Source: CATQHD01 sp965202675 | GTDB lineage: Bacteria; Actinomycetota; Acidimicrobiia; Spongiisociales; Spongiisociaceae | Length of the DNA: 64,000 nt | NCBI GenBank assembly: GCA_965202675.1 | Contig: OZ241842.1 | Location: forward strand, 2,944,439-3,008,438 | Direction of reading: 5' to 3' | Shown: positions 17,017 through 24,857 of the stretch, piece by piece | Layout of the letters: every line of letters starts with the position of its first letter | Position numbering within the stretch: the stretch's first letter is position 1 | The notes under the pieces: generated by a model | Told to the model about the DNA's origin: nothing | Databases searched by the model: none | What the model saw: only the letters and a program-made list of their open reading frames with translations | Position numbers and translations under genes: made by a program

Positions 17017-18105
17017 TTACTCGGCCGCCCTGGGTGCGGCCCCCCGCCGCCGGGTCAGGCGGTACAAGGCCAGGAGCGGCCAGGTGGCTGCGGCGGGTCC
17101 GATCAGCCAGACGGGCCGGGTCAGCCACCATTCCAGAGTGGGTTCGGCGGGCGGCGTATACCCCGCGCCGAACAGCAGGGCCACCACCGCGGCCATGCCG
17201 GTGGAATGGAACAGGTAGAGGGGCATGGCGTTCTCGTTGACCCAACCGAGCGTCCGCTGCGCCGCCCCGCTCCGGTCCAGCCAGGCCATCACCCTGGGCC
17301 GGATCAGCAGCACCAGGCCCACCTGCAGGAAGGTCAACGCCACGATGGCCAGGGTGGGCGGCCCCATGTTGGAGAAACGCTCGCCGGGCACGCCTACCAG
17401 CGAACGCGGGTAGAAGCCCATGTTGGTCAGGGCGACAAGCGCGAAGAGGCCGGCCCAGAACATCATCCATCCGGTGCGGGGCGGGGCGGAAACAAACCGT
17501 TCGTAGAAGAAGCCGAGCTGATGGGCCAACCCCCATATCACCAGGAAGTTCGCCCACGCCGCCCAGCCCTGGCCCTGGGTGAAGCGGAGCACGTCCAGGA
17601 TTCCGGCCAGCCCCAGCAGCCACAAGGGCGCCAGCTCGCCCCACTTCCAATGGGCCCTGATCGCCAGCGGGGCGATGAGCACCAGCACCACGTAGATCAC
17701 CAGGAACCAGAGGGGCGACAGCACCAGTATCACCGCCGGCCAGGTCCAGGCCGGATCGACGGTCGCCTCCAGCGCCCAACCGATGGCGATCCACGCCGCC
17801 ACCAGGCCGACCGCAGGCCCGAGCAGCCGCCCCATCCGCCGCTTGAGGAAACGGCGCGAAGTCCCCGGCGTGTAGTCGGCGAACGACCGGTGATGGGTGT
17901 AGCCGCCCACGAAGAAGAACACCGGCATCACCTGGAGCACCCATGTGGCCACCCACAGGCCCCGGGTGGCGCCGATAGGGTTGGAAGGCGAGACCGTCTC
18001 GGGCGATATAACCAGGATGGTGAACACCCAGTGCCATATCACCACCACTACCAGCGAAACCGAACGGAGCAGGTCAACATATCGATCCCGTTCAGGCGGT
18101 GGCAT
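17017..18105 (-). CDS. Acyltransferase-3 family membrane protein
   Basis: A 362-residue protein with about ten hydrophobic helices. It begins with RDRYVDLLRSVSLVVVVIWHWVF, the position of the conserved Arg/His in acyltransferase-3 proteins, and carries the VMPVFFFVGGYTH motif. This family O-acylates sugars, lipids or peptidoglycan at the membrane. It is set between two defence genes on the opposite strand, and whether it belongs to them is unclear. Start ATG at 18105, about 100 bases from the divergent ATPase start. Confidence 0.85.
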   Translation of the reverse strand: MPPPERDRYVDLLRSVSLVVVVIWHWVFTILVISPETVSPSNPIGATRGLWVATWVLQVMPVFFFVGGYTHHRSFADYTPGTSRRFLKRRMGRLLGPAVGLVAAWIAIGWALEATVDPAWTWPAVILVLSPLWFLVIYVVLVLIAPLAIRAHWKWGELAPLWLLGLAGILDVLRFTQGQGWAAWANFLVIWGLAHQLGFFYERFVSAPPRTGWMMFWAGLFALVALTNMGFYPRSLVGVPGERFSNMGPPTLAIVALTFLQVGLVLLIRPRVMAWLDRSGAAQRTLGWVNENAMPLYLFHSTGMAAVVALLFGAGYTPPAEPTLEWWLTRPVWLIGPAAATWPLLALYRLTRRRGAAPRAAE

Positions 18106-18207
18106 TGCGCGCGAAGCCTACACCCCGCCGGGCGGACGCAACCTGCTCGGCCGGGTGTGTCACACCCGGTTTGTATGTTGCAGAGGAACCGGAGCAGGAG
18201 GACGGCT

Positions 18208-20628
18208 ATGACCCTCTACCAGGAGGTCGAGCAACAGCTGAGGACTCAGAACGAGGACGCCCGGACGGTCGGGCTGGTGTTGGCGGCCCTCGCCGGGGAG
18301 GAGGCGTTGGAGCGGGCGCTCGAGAGGGAACCCGTCGATGCGGGCGCGCCGGTTGCGGACGGCGCCGGCGAAGGCGGCGGGGAGGCGGCCTCCGTCTATC
18401 TGCAGGACATCACCGTCTCGGGGTTCCGGGGCATCGGGCCCGAGGTGACGCTGGAGATACCGCCCGGCCCCGGCCTGACCGTGGTGGCCGGGCGCAACGG
18501 TTCCGGCAAGTCCAGCTTCGCCGAGGCGCTCGAAGTGCTGCTCACCGGCGACTCCCTGCGCTGGGCGGACAAGACAAGGGTGTGGAAAGAGGGATGGCGG
18601 AACCTCCACCAGGGATCGGACGCCCGGATCAGCGCCCGGTTCCAGGTGGAGGGCAAGCCGGGCTTCACCACCGTAGAGCGCACTTGGTCCGAGGGCGACG
18701 ACTTCGCCGAGGGCGCCGCCTCCGCCCAGCATCACGGGGAGAAGCGCACAGATCTCTCCGGCGTCGGCTGGGAGCAACCGCTCGACCTGTACCGGCCTCT
18801 CCTGTCGTACAACGAGCTGGGCCGGATCGACACCGCCCGCCCGACGGATCTGTTCGACACCCTGACCGCGGTCCTCGGCATCGAGCCTCTCCGCGAGGCG
18901 GTCAAAACGCTGGCCGAGGCCCGCCTCCGGCGCGACCGGCTCGTCCAAGAAGTCCGAAGGGAAAGGCTCGATCATCTGATTCCCGCCCTGCAGGAGCTCG
19001 AAGACGAGCGGGCAGAGAAGGCCGTTACTGCGCTCCGAAGGAGAGTATTGGACCTCGAGGAGCTCGCCAGGCTCGGCTCTGAATCGGGGGCCGATCAAAA
19101 CGCCCTTCGAGAGTTGGCCGACCTGAAACCGCCGGATCAGGATCGGGTCCTGAGCATTGCGCAGGATCTCGAATCCGCCCGCGCCGAAGTCGCCGCCCTT
19201 TCCGGTGAAGACGCGGAGCAGGCGGAGCGGCTGGTTCGGCTCCTGGAGGCGGCCTTGGAACATCACCGGCATCGCGGCGGCGCCTCGTGCCCGGTATGTG
19301 GTAAAGGCGTTCTGGACGAGGCGTGGCGAAACTCGACCGAGCAGCAAATAGAACGACTGCGGGAGTCGGCCGACCGGTATCGGGCTGTGAACCGGCAACT
19401 CCAAGGCGCGGTGGACAGCGCCCGTTTGCTCGTCGAGATGCCGTCATTGCCCGTTTCCGCGATGGTGGACACCGCGCCGCTGCGCTCCGCCTGGGAGCGA
19501 TGGGCGTCGTTGCCCGAGGGCGGCCCCGCCGAGATAGCCGCCCACCTGTCGTCGGTCTATGAGGAGGTGGGGCAGGCGGCAGCGGCCGTGTCCGCGCTTG
19601 CCGCCGAGCGGTATTCCGAGCGGGAGGAACAGTGGGCGGCGGTGTTGCCCGACCTCATGGCATGGGTGGCCAAGGCGCGCGGGGTAACGGAGCACAGGGC
19701 GGCGGTCAAGCTGATAAAACGGGCCGAAGACGCGTTGAAGAAGGCCGCCGGTGTCCTGCGCAGCGCCCGGTGGTCGCCTATAGAGACCAAAGCGCTCGAG
19801 ATATGGGAGATGCTCCGCCTCCGGAGCAACGTCGATCTGCGGTCGGTCGAGCTGGCAGGCGTGCGCAACACGCGTCGGGTGGATCTCACCGTGGATGTGG
19901 ACGGAAAGCAGGCCTCCGCCTTGGCGGTGGCCAGCCAGGGCGAGGTCGGCTGCCTGGCGCTCTCGCTCTTCTTCCCCAGAGCGACCCTGCCCGAAAGCCC
20001 CTTCCGATTCCTGGTGATCGACGACCCGGTTCAGGCCATGGACCCGGCCCGGGTGGACGGGTTGGCCCGGGTCTTCTCCGAGATCGCCGCCGACCGTCAG
20101 CTGATCGTGTTCACCCACGACGACCGCCTGCCCGAATCGCTGCGCCGCCTGGAGATCGAGCACAACTGCATAGAGGTTATGCGCCGCCCCGGGTCGGCGG
20201 TCGAGGTGCGCAACAGCCTTGACCCGGTGCTCCAGTATTTCCTGGATGCCCGGGCTGTGGCCAAGGACGAACGTCTTGAGGGAAAAATAAAGAGGCGGGT
20301 GGCGCCGGGGTTCTGCCGGAACGGGCTGGAAGCGGCCTGTATGGAGGCGGTGCGCCGCCGCCGGTTGGGTCGGGGGGAGCCCCATGCCAAAGTGGAACAG
20401 GCTCTGGCGGACGCGCCGCGGTTGATGCAGAAGGCATCCCTGGCCCTGTTCGACGATGTCGACCAGGCCGGCCGGGTGTACGGCTACATCGGCAAACGCT
20501 GGAGCCGAGGGTTGGCCGACGCCTTCCGGGATGCGAACCGGGGCGTCCACGCCGAATACCAGGGCGGCCTCATGGGCCTCGTCAACAAGTGCCGTAGCCT
20601 GGCCGAGCGGATCCGCCGCCAGTCATGA
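18208..20628 (+). CDS. RloC-like ABC/SMC-type ATPase with zinc hook and HEPN-like C-terminus
   Basis: The ATG at 18208 follows a GGAGCAGGAGGA site. The 806-residue protein has Walker A GRNGSGKSS (95-103), long helical arms around a CPVC zinc-hook (Cys 361 and 364), an ABC-like signature (ASQGEVGCLALSLFF), Walker B FLVIDDP (Asp 605/606) and an H-loop (VFTHDD). The last 130 residues look all-helical and hold RDANRGVH (Arg 774 to His 781), an R-x6-H motif as in HEPN ribonucleases. RloC anticodon nucleases have the same order: ATPase, zinc hook, HEPN-type nuclease. A Rad50-like repair ATPase is the alternative. The gene overlaps the next by four bases (ATGA), so the two products likely act together. 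Defence by RNA cleavage is inferred. Confidence 0.75.
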   Translation: MTLYQEVEQQLRTQNEDARTVGLVLAALAGEEALERALEREPVDAGAPVADGAGEGGGEAASVYLQDITVSGFRGIGPEVTLEIPPGPGLTVVAGRNGSGKSSFAEALEVLLTGDSLRWADKTRVWKEGWRNLHQGSDARISARFQVEGKPGFTTVERTWSEGDDFAEGAASAQHHGEKRTDLSGVGWEQPLDLYRPLLSYNELGRIDTARPTDLFDTLTAVLGIEPLREAVKTLAEARLRRDRLVQEVRRERLDHLIPALQELEDERAEKAVTALRRRVLDLEELARLGSESGADQNALRELADLKPPDQDRVLSIAQDLESARAEVAALSGEDAEQAERLVRLLEAALEHHRHRGGASCPVCGKGVLDEAWRNSTEQQIERLRESADRYRAVNRQLQGAVDSARLLVEMPSLPVSAMVDTAPLRSAWERWASLPEGGPAEIAAHLSSVYEEVGQAAAAVSALAAERYSEREEQWAAVLPDLMAWVAKARGVTEHRAAVKLIKRAEDALKKAAGVLRSARWSPIETKALEIWEMLRLRSNVDLRSVELAGVRNTRRVDLTVDVDGKQASALAVASQGEVGCLALSLFFPRATLPESPFRFLVIDDPVQAMDPARVDGLARVFSEIAADRQLIVFTHDDRLPESLRRLEIEHNCIEVMRRPGSAVEVRNSLDPVLQYFLDARAVAKDERLEGKIKRRVAPGFCRNGLEAACMEAVRRRRLGRGEPHAKVEQALADAPRLMQKASLALFDDVDQAGRVYGYIGKRWSRGLADAFRDANRGVHAEYQGGLMGLVNKCRSLAERIRRQS

Positions 20629-21011
20629 CCGGGGAGCTGCTCGATCATGCCCGCAGGCTGATAGCAGGTTCCGGCGGTCCGTCAGGCGTATGGCCGCGGG
20701 CGGCGGCTCTGCTGGCCCGCCAAGCCCTTGAAGATGCGCTGGACCGCCTATGGGCGGTTGTCCATCCTGCAATGAAGCAGTCCAGCAGGCGCACCCAGAT
20801 GATCTGCCTGGGCATGTTACTCAAAGACGAGGCGCTGATTGCCGACGTGCGCGCCGTATGGTCTTCCCTCAGCCGAGCCTGCCACCACCACCATTACGAG
20901 CTGGCCCCCACCGCCCCCGAGCTAGAAGGCTGGATACAACAAACCGAACACCTGCTGACCGCCCTGGAACCGCTTCCTCCACCAAACGATAAGAGACCGC
21001 AAAACTCCTAG
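20625..21011 (+). CDS. Small HEPN-like protein coupled to the zinc-hook ATPase
   Basis: The ATG overlaps the ATPase stop (ATGA), a sign of translational coupling. The 128-residue product is predicted helical, with LLARQALEDALDRLW and SLSRACHHHHYEL. Arg 84 to His 89 makes an R-x4-H pattern within a His run, the core of HEPN ribonuclease/toxin domains. The family call is from pattern only. It could be the toxin or an accessory subunit of the ATPase. Confidence 0.55.
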   Translation: MTGELLDHARRLIAGSGGPSGVWPRAAALLARQALEDALDRLWAVVHPAMKQSSRRTQMICLGMLLKDEALIADVRAVWSSLSRACHHHHYELAPTAPELEGWIQQTEHLLTALEPLPPPNDKRPQNS

Positions 21012-21050
21012 CTGTATAGACCGCATTTAAAGGAAGGAGGAGAGGGCACC

Positions 21051-21830
21051 TCAAGCAATTCGCTGATTGAGCTTACGCTTAAGAGCTTCGTCGGATTCGA
21101 GTGATGAAATCATATCGCCGCCGACATCCGATAGTCTAGCGAGATCTAGTCTGGGTATCTCACTCTGGTTCTTAAATACAAGTATAGAGTCAAACAGGAG
21201 ATTGTTTAAATGAAAGTGAGACAGCATGATAGTTGTCAGTCGTGCCTTATCGCGATTGGGAACACCATATAGAAAAACTGGAAGATTGTTCTTACCTTCA
21301 ATACAGTAGTCGACCGGGTAATTTTGAGGGTTCGGAACGTTGGGCTGATAGTCAAGCTGGATTTTAGTATCATCGACTAGGGTGGAGATAAGATCGGTCA
21401 GATCGTCGTAAAACGTTGAGCCTACATTAGAGCGAGACAATAGAGTCAAGTCGTATACACGAGTCAATGCCTGCCCGAATCTGAAAATGGCATCCGCAAT
21501 ACCTTCAGGACTTGTGTCTAGGCAAAAGGCTCCTCTGTCCCACTGAAGATCGCTTTCACCCATGATGCGTTCTAGGAGCATTCCTCTGGTTCCATCCAAG
21601 AACGAGTCGACATCGTGTTCGTAGCTAATGTGCATAAGGGTATGTCCGCGGTCAGACAATCGCAATCCGCCAGATTTGGTCTCCGAGAGATGTATCGGAT
21701 ATCGGTCTCCGTCTGGGAATTCGAATTGTGTACGTATCATAAGAGCATTGTCCGGGCGTCTCTCAACAGCGATCTCCTTGCATAGCCTCTCACACAGCAA
21801 TTTCTCAAGAGCTTCAACGTTGAGAGTCAT
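21051..21830 (-). CDS. DUF1828-domain protein
   Basis: The 259-residue product starts with a DUF1828-like domain (FEFPDGDRYPIHLSETKSGG, LRLSDRGHTL). A second alpha/beta half follows (LDYQPNVPNPQNYPVDYCI, LPVFLYGVPNRDKARLTTIM), like the DUF1829 part of longer relatives. Biochemical function is not known to me; such genes often occur in mobile or phage-related islands. Base composition is clearly more AT-rich than the flanks, which suggests transfer. Its ATG overlaps the stop of the upstream gene by four bases (ATGA), so the two are one unit. Confidence 0.7.
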   Translation of the reverse strand: MTLNVEALEKLLCERLCKEIAVERRPDNALMIRTQFEFPDGDRYPIHLSETKSGGLRLSDRGHTLMHISYEHDVDSFLDGTRGMLLERIMGESDLQWDRGAFCLDTSPEGIADAIFRFGQALTRVYDLTLLSRSNVGSTFYDDLTDLISTLVDDTKIQLDYQPNVPNPQNYPVDYCIEGKNNLPVFLYGVPNRDKARLTTIMLSHFHLNNLLFDSILVFKNQSEIPRLDLARLSDVGGDMISSLESDEALKRKLNQRIA

Positions 21831-22309
21831 CGGAACAACCTCGGGTTATCTTCTTGGGTATCAATTCCACTCAGACGGAAGTCTTCAACCAGATATACCA
21901 AGGCACCATCTAGGGTGGTATATCTTTCGGTCTCTTCCGCTTCTGAATCGGGTTTCCTACCTGCGGCTATGGCCTTCTCAGAAGCGCGATGGATATGCGG
22001 ACGATAAGAGATGTCTCCATGTATATGGCTAGGACCGTTGTAGCGCGCCAGCGTCAGCCGTTGTTCGCCTCGCGGAAGATAAGATATCCCACAGGAGAAA
22101 TCACATTCGTCAACAAGGTTCTGGCGTAGATATATCAAGAAATGATGCCCGTCACCCTGTTGATCAACTGCCTGATAGCCCTTTTGTCGATGCGCAGGTT
22201 TCAGTTTCGGTTTTTCTATCCAGCGCGCCCTGGGGTTCGTAACCCGTTTCGGCATCAAGGCGAACGCGGCTAGTTCTTCATCGGTGTATGGCTTGGTATT
22301 CATCTTCAC
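21827..22309 (-). CDS. Partner of the DUF1828 protein, unknown function
   Basis: A 160-residue product with a basic Pro/Lys-rich N-terminal third, then a compact domain with HHFLIYLRQN, DFSCGISYLP and SHIHGDISYRPHIH. The His-rich middle is suggestive, but I do not recognise the fold. Either of two ATGs two codons apart could be the start (22309 or 22303). It is AT-rich compared with neighbours and coupled to the DUF1828 gene, so a two-component accessory or defence module is likely. Confidence 0.6.
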   Translation of the reverse strand: MKMNTKPYTDEELAAFALMPKRVTNPRARWIEKPKLKPAHRQKGYQAVDQQGDGHHFLIYLRQNLVDECDFSCGISYLPRGEQRLTLARYNGPSHIHGDISYRPHIHRASEKAIAAGRKPDSEAEETERYTTLDGALVYLVEDFRLSGIDTQEDNPRLFR

Positions 22310-22855
22310 CCACTGTTAGGCGTATGAATTGGTCTTCAATGGAAGGTCCCGTGCCCTCCGTCCAAACCGTGCCCCGTTGCTTGACGGGTACCCTTGGTTG
22401 CTTCGGTAACGGATCAGTCGAAGCGCACTGCCCTTGACCGCGTCCCGACCTAGGTTGAGCCAAGTCCGAGGTCCGAACCGTAGGATATCACTGGTTTGAT
22501 CCATAGCGGGCATTATATGACGCGATGCGCCGTCCGGCGGTGGCGAGGGGAACGGGCCCAGGCAGTCCCGGCGGCAGGGGATGCCGGTTGAGGAGCCGTT
22601 GGAGGCGGGCCACCTCGGTGGGTGAGCCTGGTCGGGGCGGTGGAGGGAGCGAACCCGGGCTCGGAGCACTTTCGAGTCGAGGGACCGGGGCGCGCTGGGC
22701 GGCGTTGGGTGTCGCGGGCACGGCGGTGAGCCTGGTGGTGAACCGGCGGACGATGCGGAACCGGTTGGGACGCGGCGGGTGTGGGGCACCTCTGCGGCAC
22801 CCGAACCCGTACAGCGGATACCGACCGACCAGACTGCACTCCATCACCTACCGGG
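22310..22855. other. Non-coding or decayed stretch
   Basis: No frame here has recognisable coding character. Several GC-rich frames are open, but none gives a familiar domain. A plus-strand stretch reading VAGTAVSLVVNRRTMRNRL around 22700-22770 may be a scrap of a lost gene. On the minus strand a perfect TATAAT at 22517-22512 could be the -10 of the promoter for the DUF1828 pair, but no good -35 precedes it. Confidence 0.4.
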
Positions 22856-23626
22856 CTAGGAATCCTCCAACACCCCACTATCCGAACCCGTTGCTTCCTC
22901 GCGATGTTGATGGGTAAACGATATTCTCCGGCGGCGGTGCCATTCTGCCAACCAGATTACCAGTAGGGCGGGAGGTACAGTTACTGTGTTGATCATTATT
23001 ACACCCATCAGACTGGTTGAGTCCTCTGCGTTGGCGTACAGCACCCACGCCAGAACGATCAACCCGCAACCGACAATCAAGCTGATAACTGTACCCAGGG
23101 CGCGAAATCGTGCGGCCGCCAGAATCAGTAGAAAAGGCCAGAAGACAGTAGCGAACAAATAAATTAGCTCATACAGGCCTTCGTTGTATTTCGCTGCGTA
23201 ATATTGAGAACCTGCCCAGGAGGCGATCAATGAGGCGGCCAGGTACACTCCAGCCCTTCCCGGATAGGGGAGTAAGGCCGTCCCCTTTTCGTATCTGAGG
23301 AAAGCCGCATCTTCCCGTGGGATCATTATCCAACCCATCAAGTACAAAACCATTCCCCAGCCAACTGGAAGAAAAGGTTCAAAGGGTTGCATCGCCAACA
23401 AAGCCGGAAGTGCCAACCATGACCGACTGTCGTCCCATCTATCCAATAATACAAAGAGAGGATAATACGAAAAAGGAAGCGTCAGCAAGACCAGCAAGGT
23501 CCGCACTATCCAAACCGGGATACGGAGGCGGCAGGATACACCGGCCGCTACTCCGGCGATCCAACGACCCTTGACAGGTCGCAGGAGCTGCCGCCTTCCT
23601 GACTCTACTATCTCTTCGGTGTCCAT
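22856..23626 (-). CDS. PspC-domain membrane protein
   Basis: Residues about 10-60 match a PspC domain (RPVKGRWIAGVAAGVSCRLRIPVWIVRTLLVLL), known from phage-shock/envelope-stress proteins. Then come five to six hydrophobic helices and a short basic tail. The total of 256 residues is longer than minimal PspC. The gene is more AT-rich than its surroundings. A perfect 15-bp inverted repeat lies 22 bases before its ATG, inside what would be the 5' leader, and a 30-codon peptide gene with a strong ribosome site lies upstream on the same strand. Function in envelope stress is inferred from the domain alone. Confidence 0.75.
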   Translation of the reverse strand: MDTEEIVESGRRQLLRPVKGRWIAGVAAGVSCRLRIPVWIVRTLLVLLTLPFSYYPLFVLLDRWDDSRSWLALPALLAMQPFEPFLPVGWGMVLYLMGWIMIPREDAAFLRYEKGTALLPYPGRAGVYLAASLIASWAGSQYYAAKYNEGLYELIYLFATVFWPFLLILAAARFRALGTVISLIVGCGLIVLAWVLYANAEDSTSLMGVIMINTVTVPPALLVIWLAEWHRRRRISFTHQHREEATGSDSGVLEDS

Positions 23627-23647
23627 TGTCTCTTTCGACAGGTTGGT

Positions 23648-23692
23648 ATGGATCTAACCTACCTGGACTTATCCTAAGTAGGTTAGATCCAT
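23648..23692. promoter_or_regulatory. Perfect 15-bp inverted repeat before the PspC gene
   Basis: Arms at 23648-23662 (ATGGATCTAACCTAC) and 23678-23692 are exact complements around a 15-base loop. It sits 22 bases upstream of the PspC start and downstream of the 30-codon peptide. It may be an mRNA hairpin that controls the PspC ribosome site, or an operator. No T-run follows, so it is not a typical terminator. Confidence 0.6.
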
Positions 23693-23741
23693 TATAGTAA
23701 GAAACTAGATAGCTCTACAGTTATGTAGTTTCATAGTGATA

Positions 23742-23834
23742 TCAGCTGAAAATTATGAATATATCAAGATCGGATTTGAGTACCAAGATACTGATAAATA
23801 TAAGCATTCTCTTTTCTTTATCCGATAGAAGCAT
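23742..23834 (-). CDS. 30-residue hydrophobic peptide with strong ribosome site
   Basis: On the minus strand AAAGGAGGTGAG (23849-23838) lies at ideal distance from an ATG at 23834. The 30-codon frame starts MLLSDKEKRM and continues as a mostly Ile/Leu/Phe stretch, so the product could insert in the membrane. The exact Shine-Dalgarno match in an AT-rich region makes chance less likely. It precedes the 15-bp inverted repeat and the PspC gene, so it may be a leader or partner peptide. Confidence 0.5.
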   Translation of the reverse strand: MLLSDKEKRMLIFISILVLKSDLDIFIIFS

Positions 23835-24151
23835 ATCTCACCTCCTTTCTTACTCTAATGGCCTTTCTCTTCTCCTTATAAAGAGTAAGTGAAAGACCAG
23901 CTATATTTATCCTGCCATCCAAAATCGGGTGACAGGGGACACTGTATCACAACACCGCGACTATGTCAACCAACACGCCCCACTCAGAGGAGCAGGTCGT
24001 CGGCGGGTCGCATAACCAGGTTGGTGGTGTGCCGTCTCCGGACGGGGTGCAAGGCCTATATCACCGCGCCCGGTGTGCGGCGGGTTCGGGTTGGCCCAAA
24101 GCGGGCTAGGATTTCGCAGACGACCTGATGGGCCTGGGAGGAGGTTGGCGA
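23835..24151. other. Intergenic switch from AT-rich to GC-rich DNA
   Basis: The left half is AT-rich and belongs to the leader of the small peptide and PspC genes; an 8-bp dyad (CTTACTCT...AGAGTAAG) flanks its ribosome site. The right half is GC-rich and leads into the restriction system. A strong ribosome site GGGAGGAGG is at 24136-24144. No other gene is seen. Confidence 0.4.
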
Positions 24152-24853
24152 GTGACGGCGGGCACGCTCCCCATCGAAGAGCTGTCGGAGGATGTCGACA
24201 ACATCACCGACTGGTGCCTGGACGAGTTCCGCGCCCGCTACGGCGATCCGGGGATCACCAAGGACGACATCTGGGAGTATCTGTACGGGGTGATGCATGC
24301 CCCCGACTGGCGGGAGCGGTACCGCCACGACCTGCAGCGCAGCCTGCCTCGGGTGCCGCTGGCCGCCGACTTTGAGGCTTTCCGGCGGGCGGGGCGGGAG
24401 CTGATGGACCTCCACATCGGCTACGAGTCATGCCCCGAGTGGGAGGGGGTCGACTGCCTGGTGGACGGGTTCCCCGACGGGGAGGGCCGCGCCGACCCGG
24501 AGGCCTACCGGATAAAGAACAAGATGCGGTGGAACCGGGTCAAGAACGAAGACGGCAAACGGGAGGACGACCGCACCGAGCTCCACGTCAACGACCGGTG
24601 CAGGCTGGTGGGCATACCCGCCGAGGCGCAGGACTACCGGGTGTCGGGCCGTTCGCCCCTGGATTGGGCAATCGACAGCCTGCGGCACAAACTGGACAAA
24701 CCGTCCGGCATCACCGACGACCCCAACGGCTGGCATGCATGGGCCGACGATCCGTTCGAGCTGATCCGCCATCTGCGCAGGCTCGTGTATGTGAGCGTGC
24801 GAAGCGCCCGGATCATCGCCGGCCTGCCCCCCTCCCTGGAAGGCCAGAGGTAG
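24152..24853 (+). CDS. Detached target-recognition (C-terminal) domain of a type ISP restriction-modification enzyme
   Basis: The product matches the C-terminal domain of single-chain type ISP enzymes (LlaGI type) from its first residues: NITDWCLDEFRARYGDP, ITKDDIWEYLYGVMHAPDWRERY, LPRVPLAADFEAF, HVNDRCRLVGIPAEA, GRSPLDWAIDSL, and SGITDDPN. In those enzymes this part follows the methylase domain and reads the DNA target. Here it is a separate gene four bases in front of the nuclease-helicase-methylase gene. The GTG at 24152 has GGGAGGAGG at the right distance; an ATG at 24128 is less likely. It probably forms a complex with the large protein. The split and the swapped order are unusual for the family. 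Confidence 0.85.
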   Translation: MTAGTLPIEELSEDVDNITDWCLDEFRARYGDPGITKDDIWEYLYGVMHAPDWRERYRHDLQRSLPRVPLAADFEAFRRAGRELMDLHIGYESCPEWEGVDCLVDGFPDGEGRADPEAYRIKNKMRWNRVKNEDGKREDDRTELHVNDRCRLVGIPAEAQDYRVSGRSPLDWAIDSLRHKLDKPSGITDDPNGWHAWADDPFELIRHLRRLVYVSVRSARIIAGLPPSLEGQR

Positions 24854-24857
24854 ACCG

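Noticed and set aside
17206..18207. Long in-frame extension before the zinc-hook ATPase
   Set aside because: It lies antisense to a convincing acyltransferase gene and a good ribosome site precedes the ATG at 18208.
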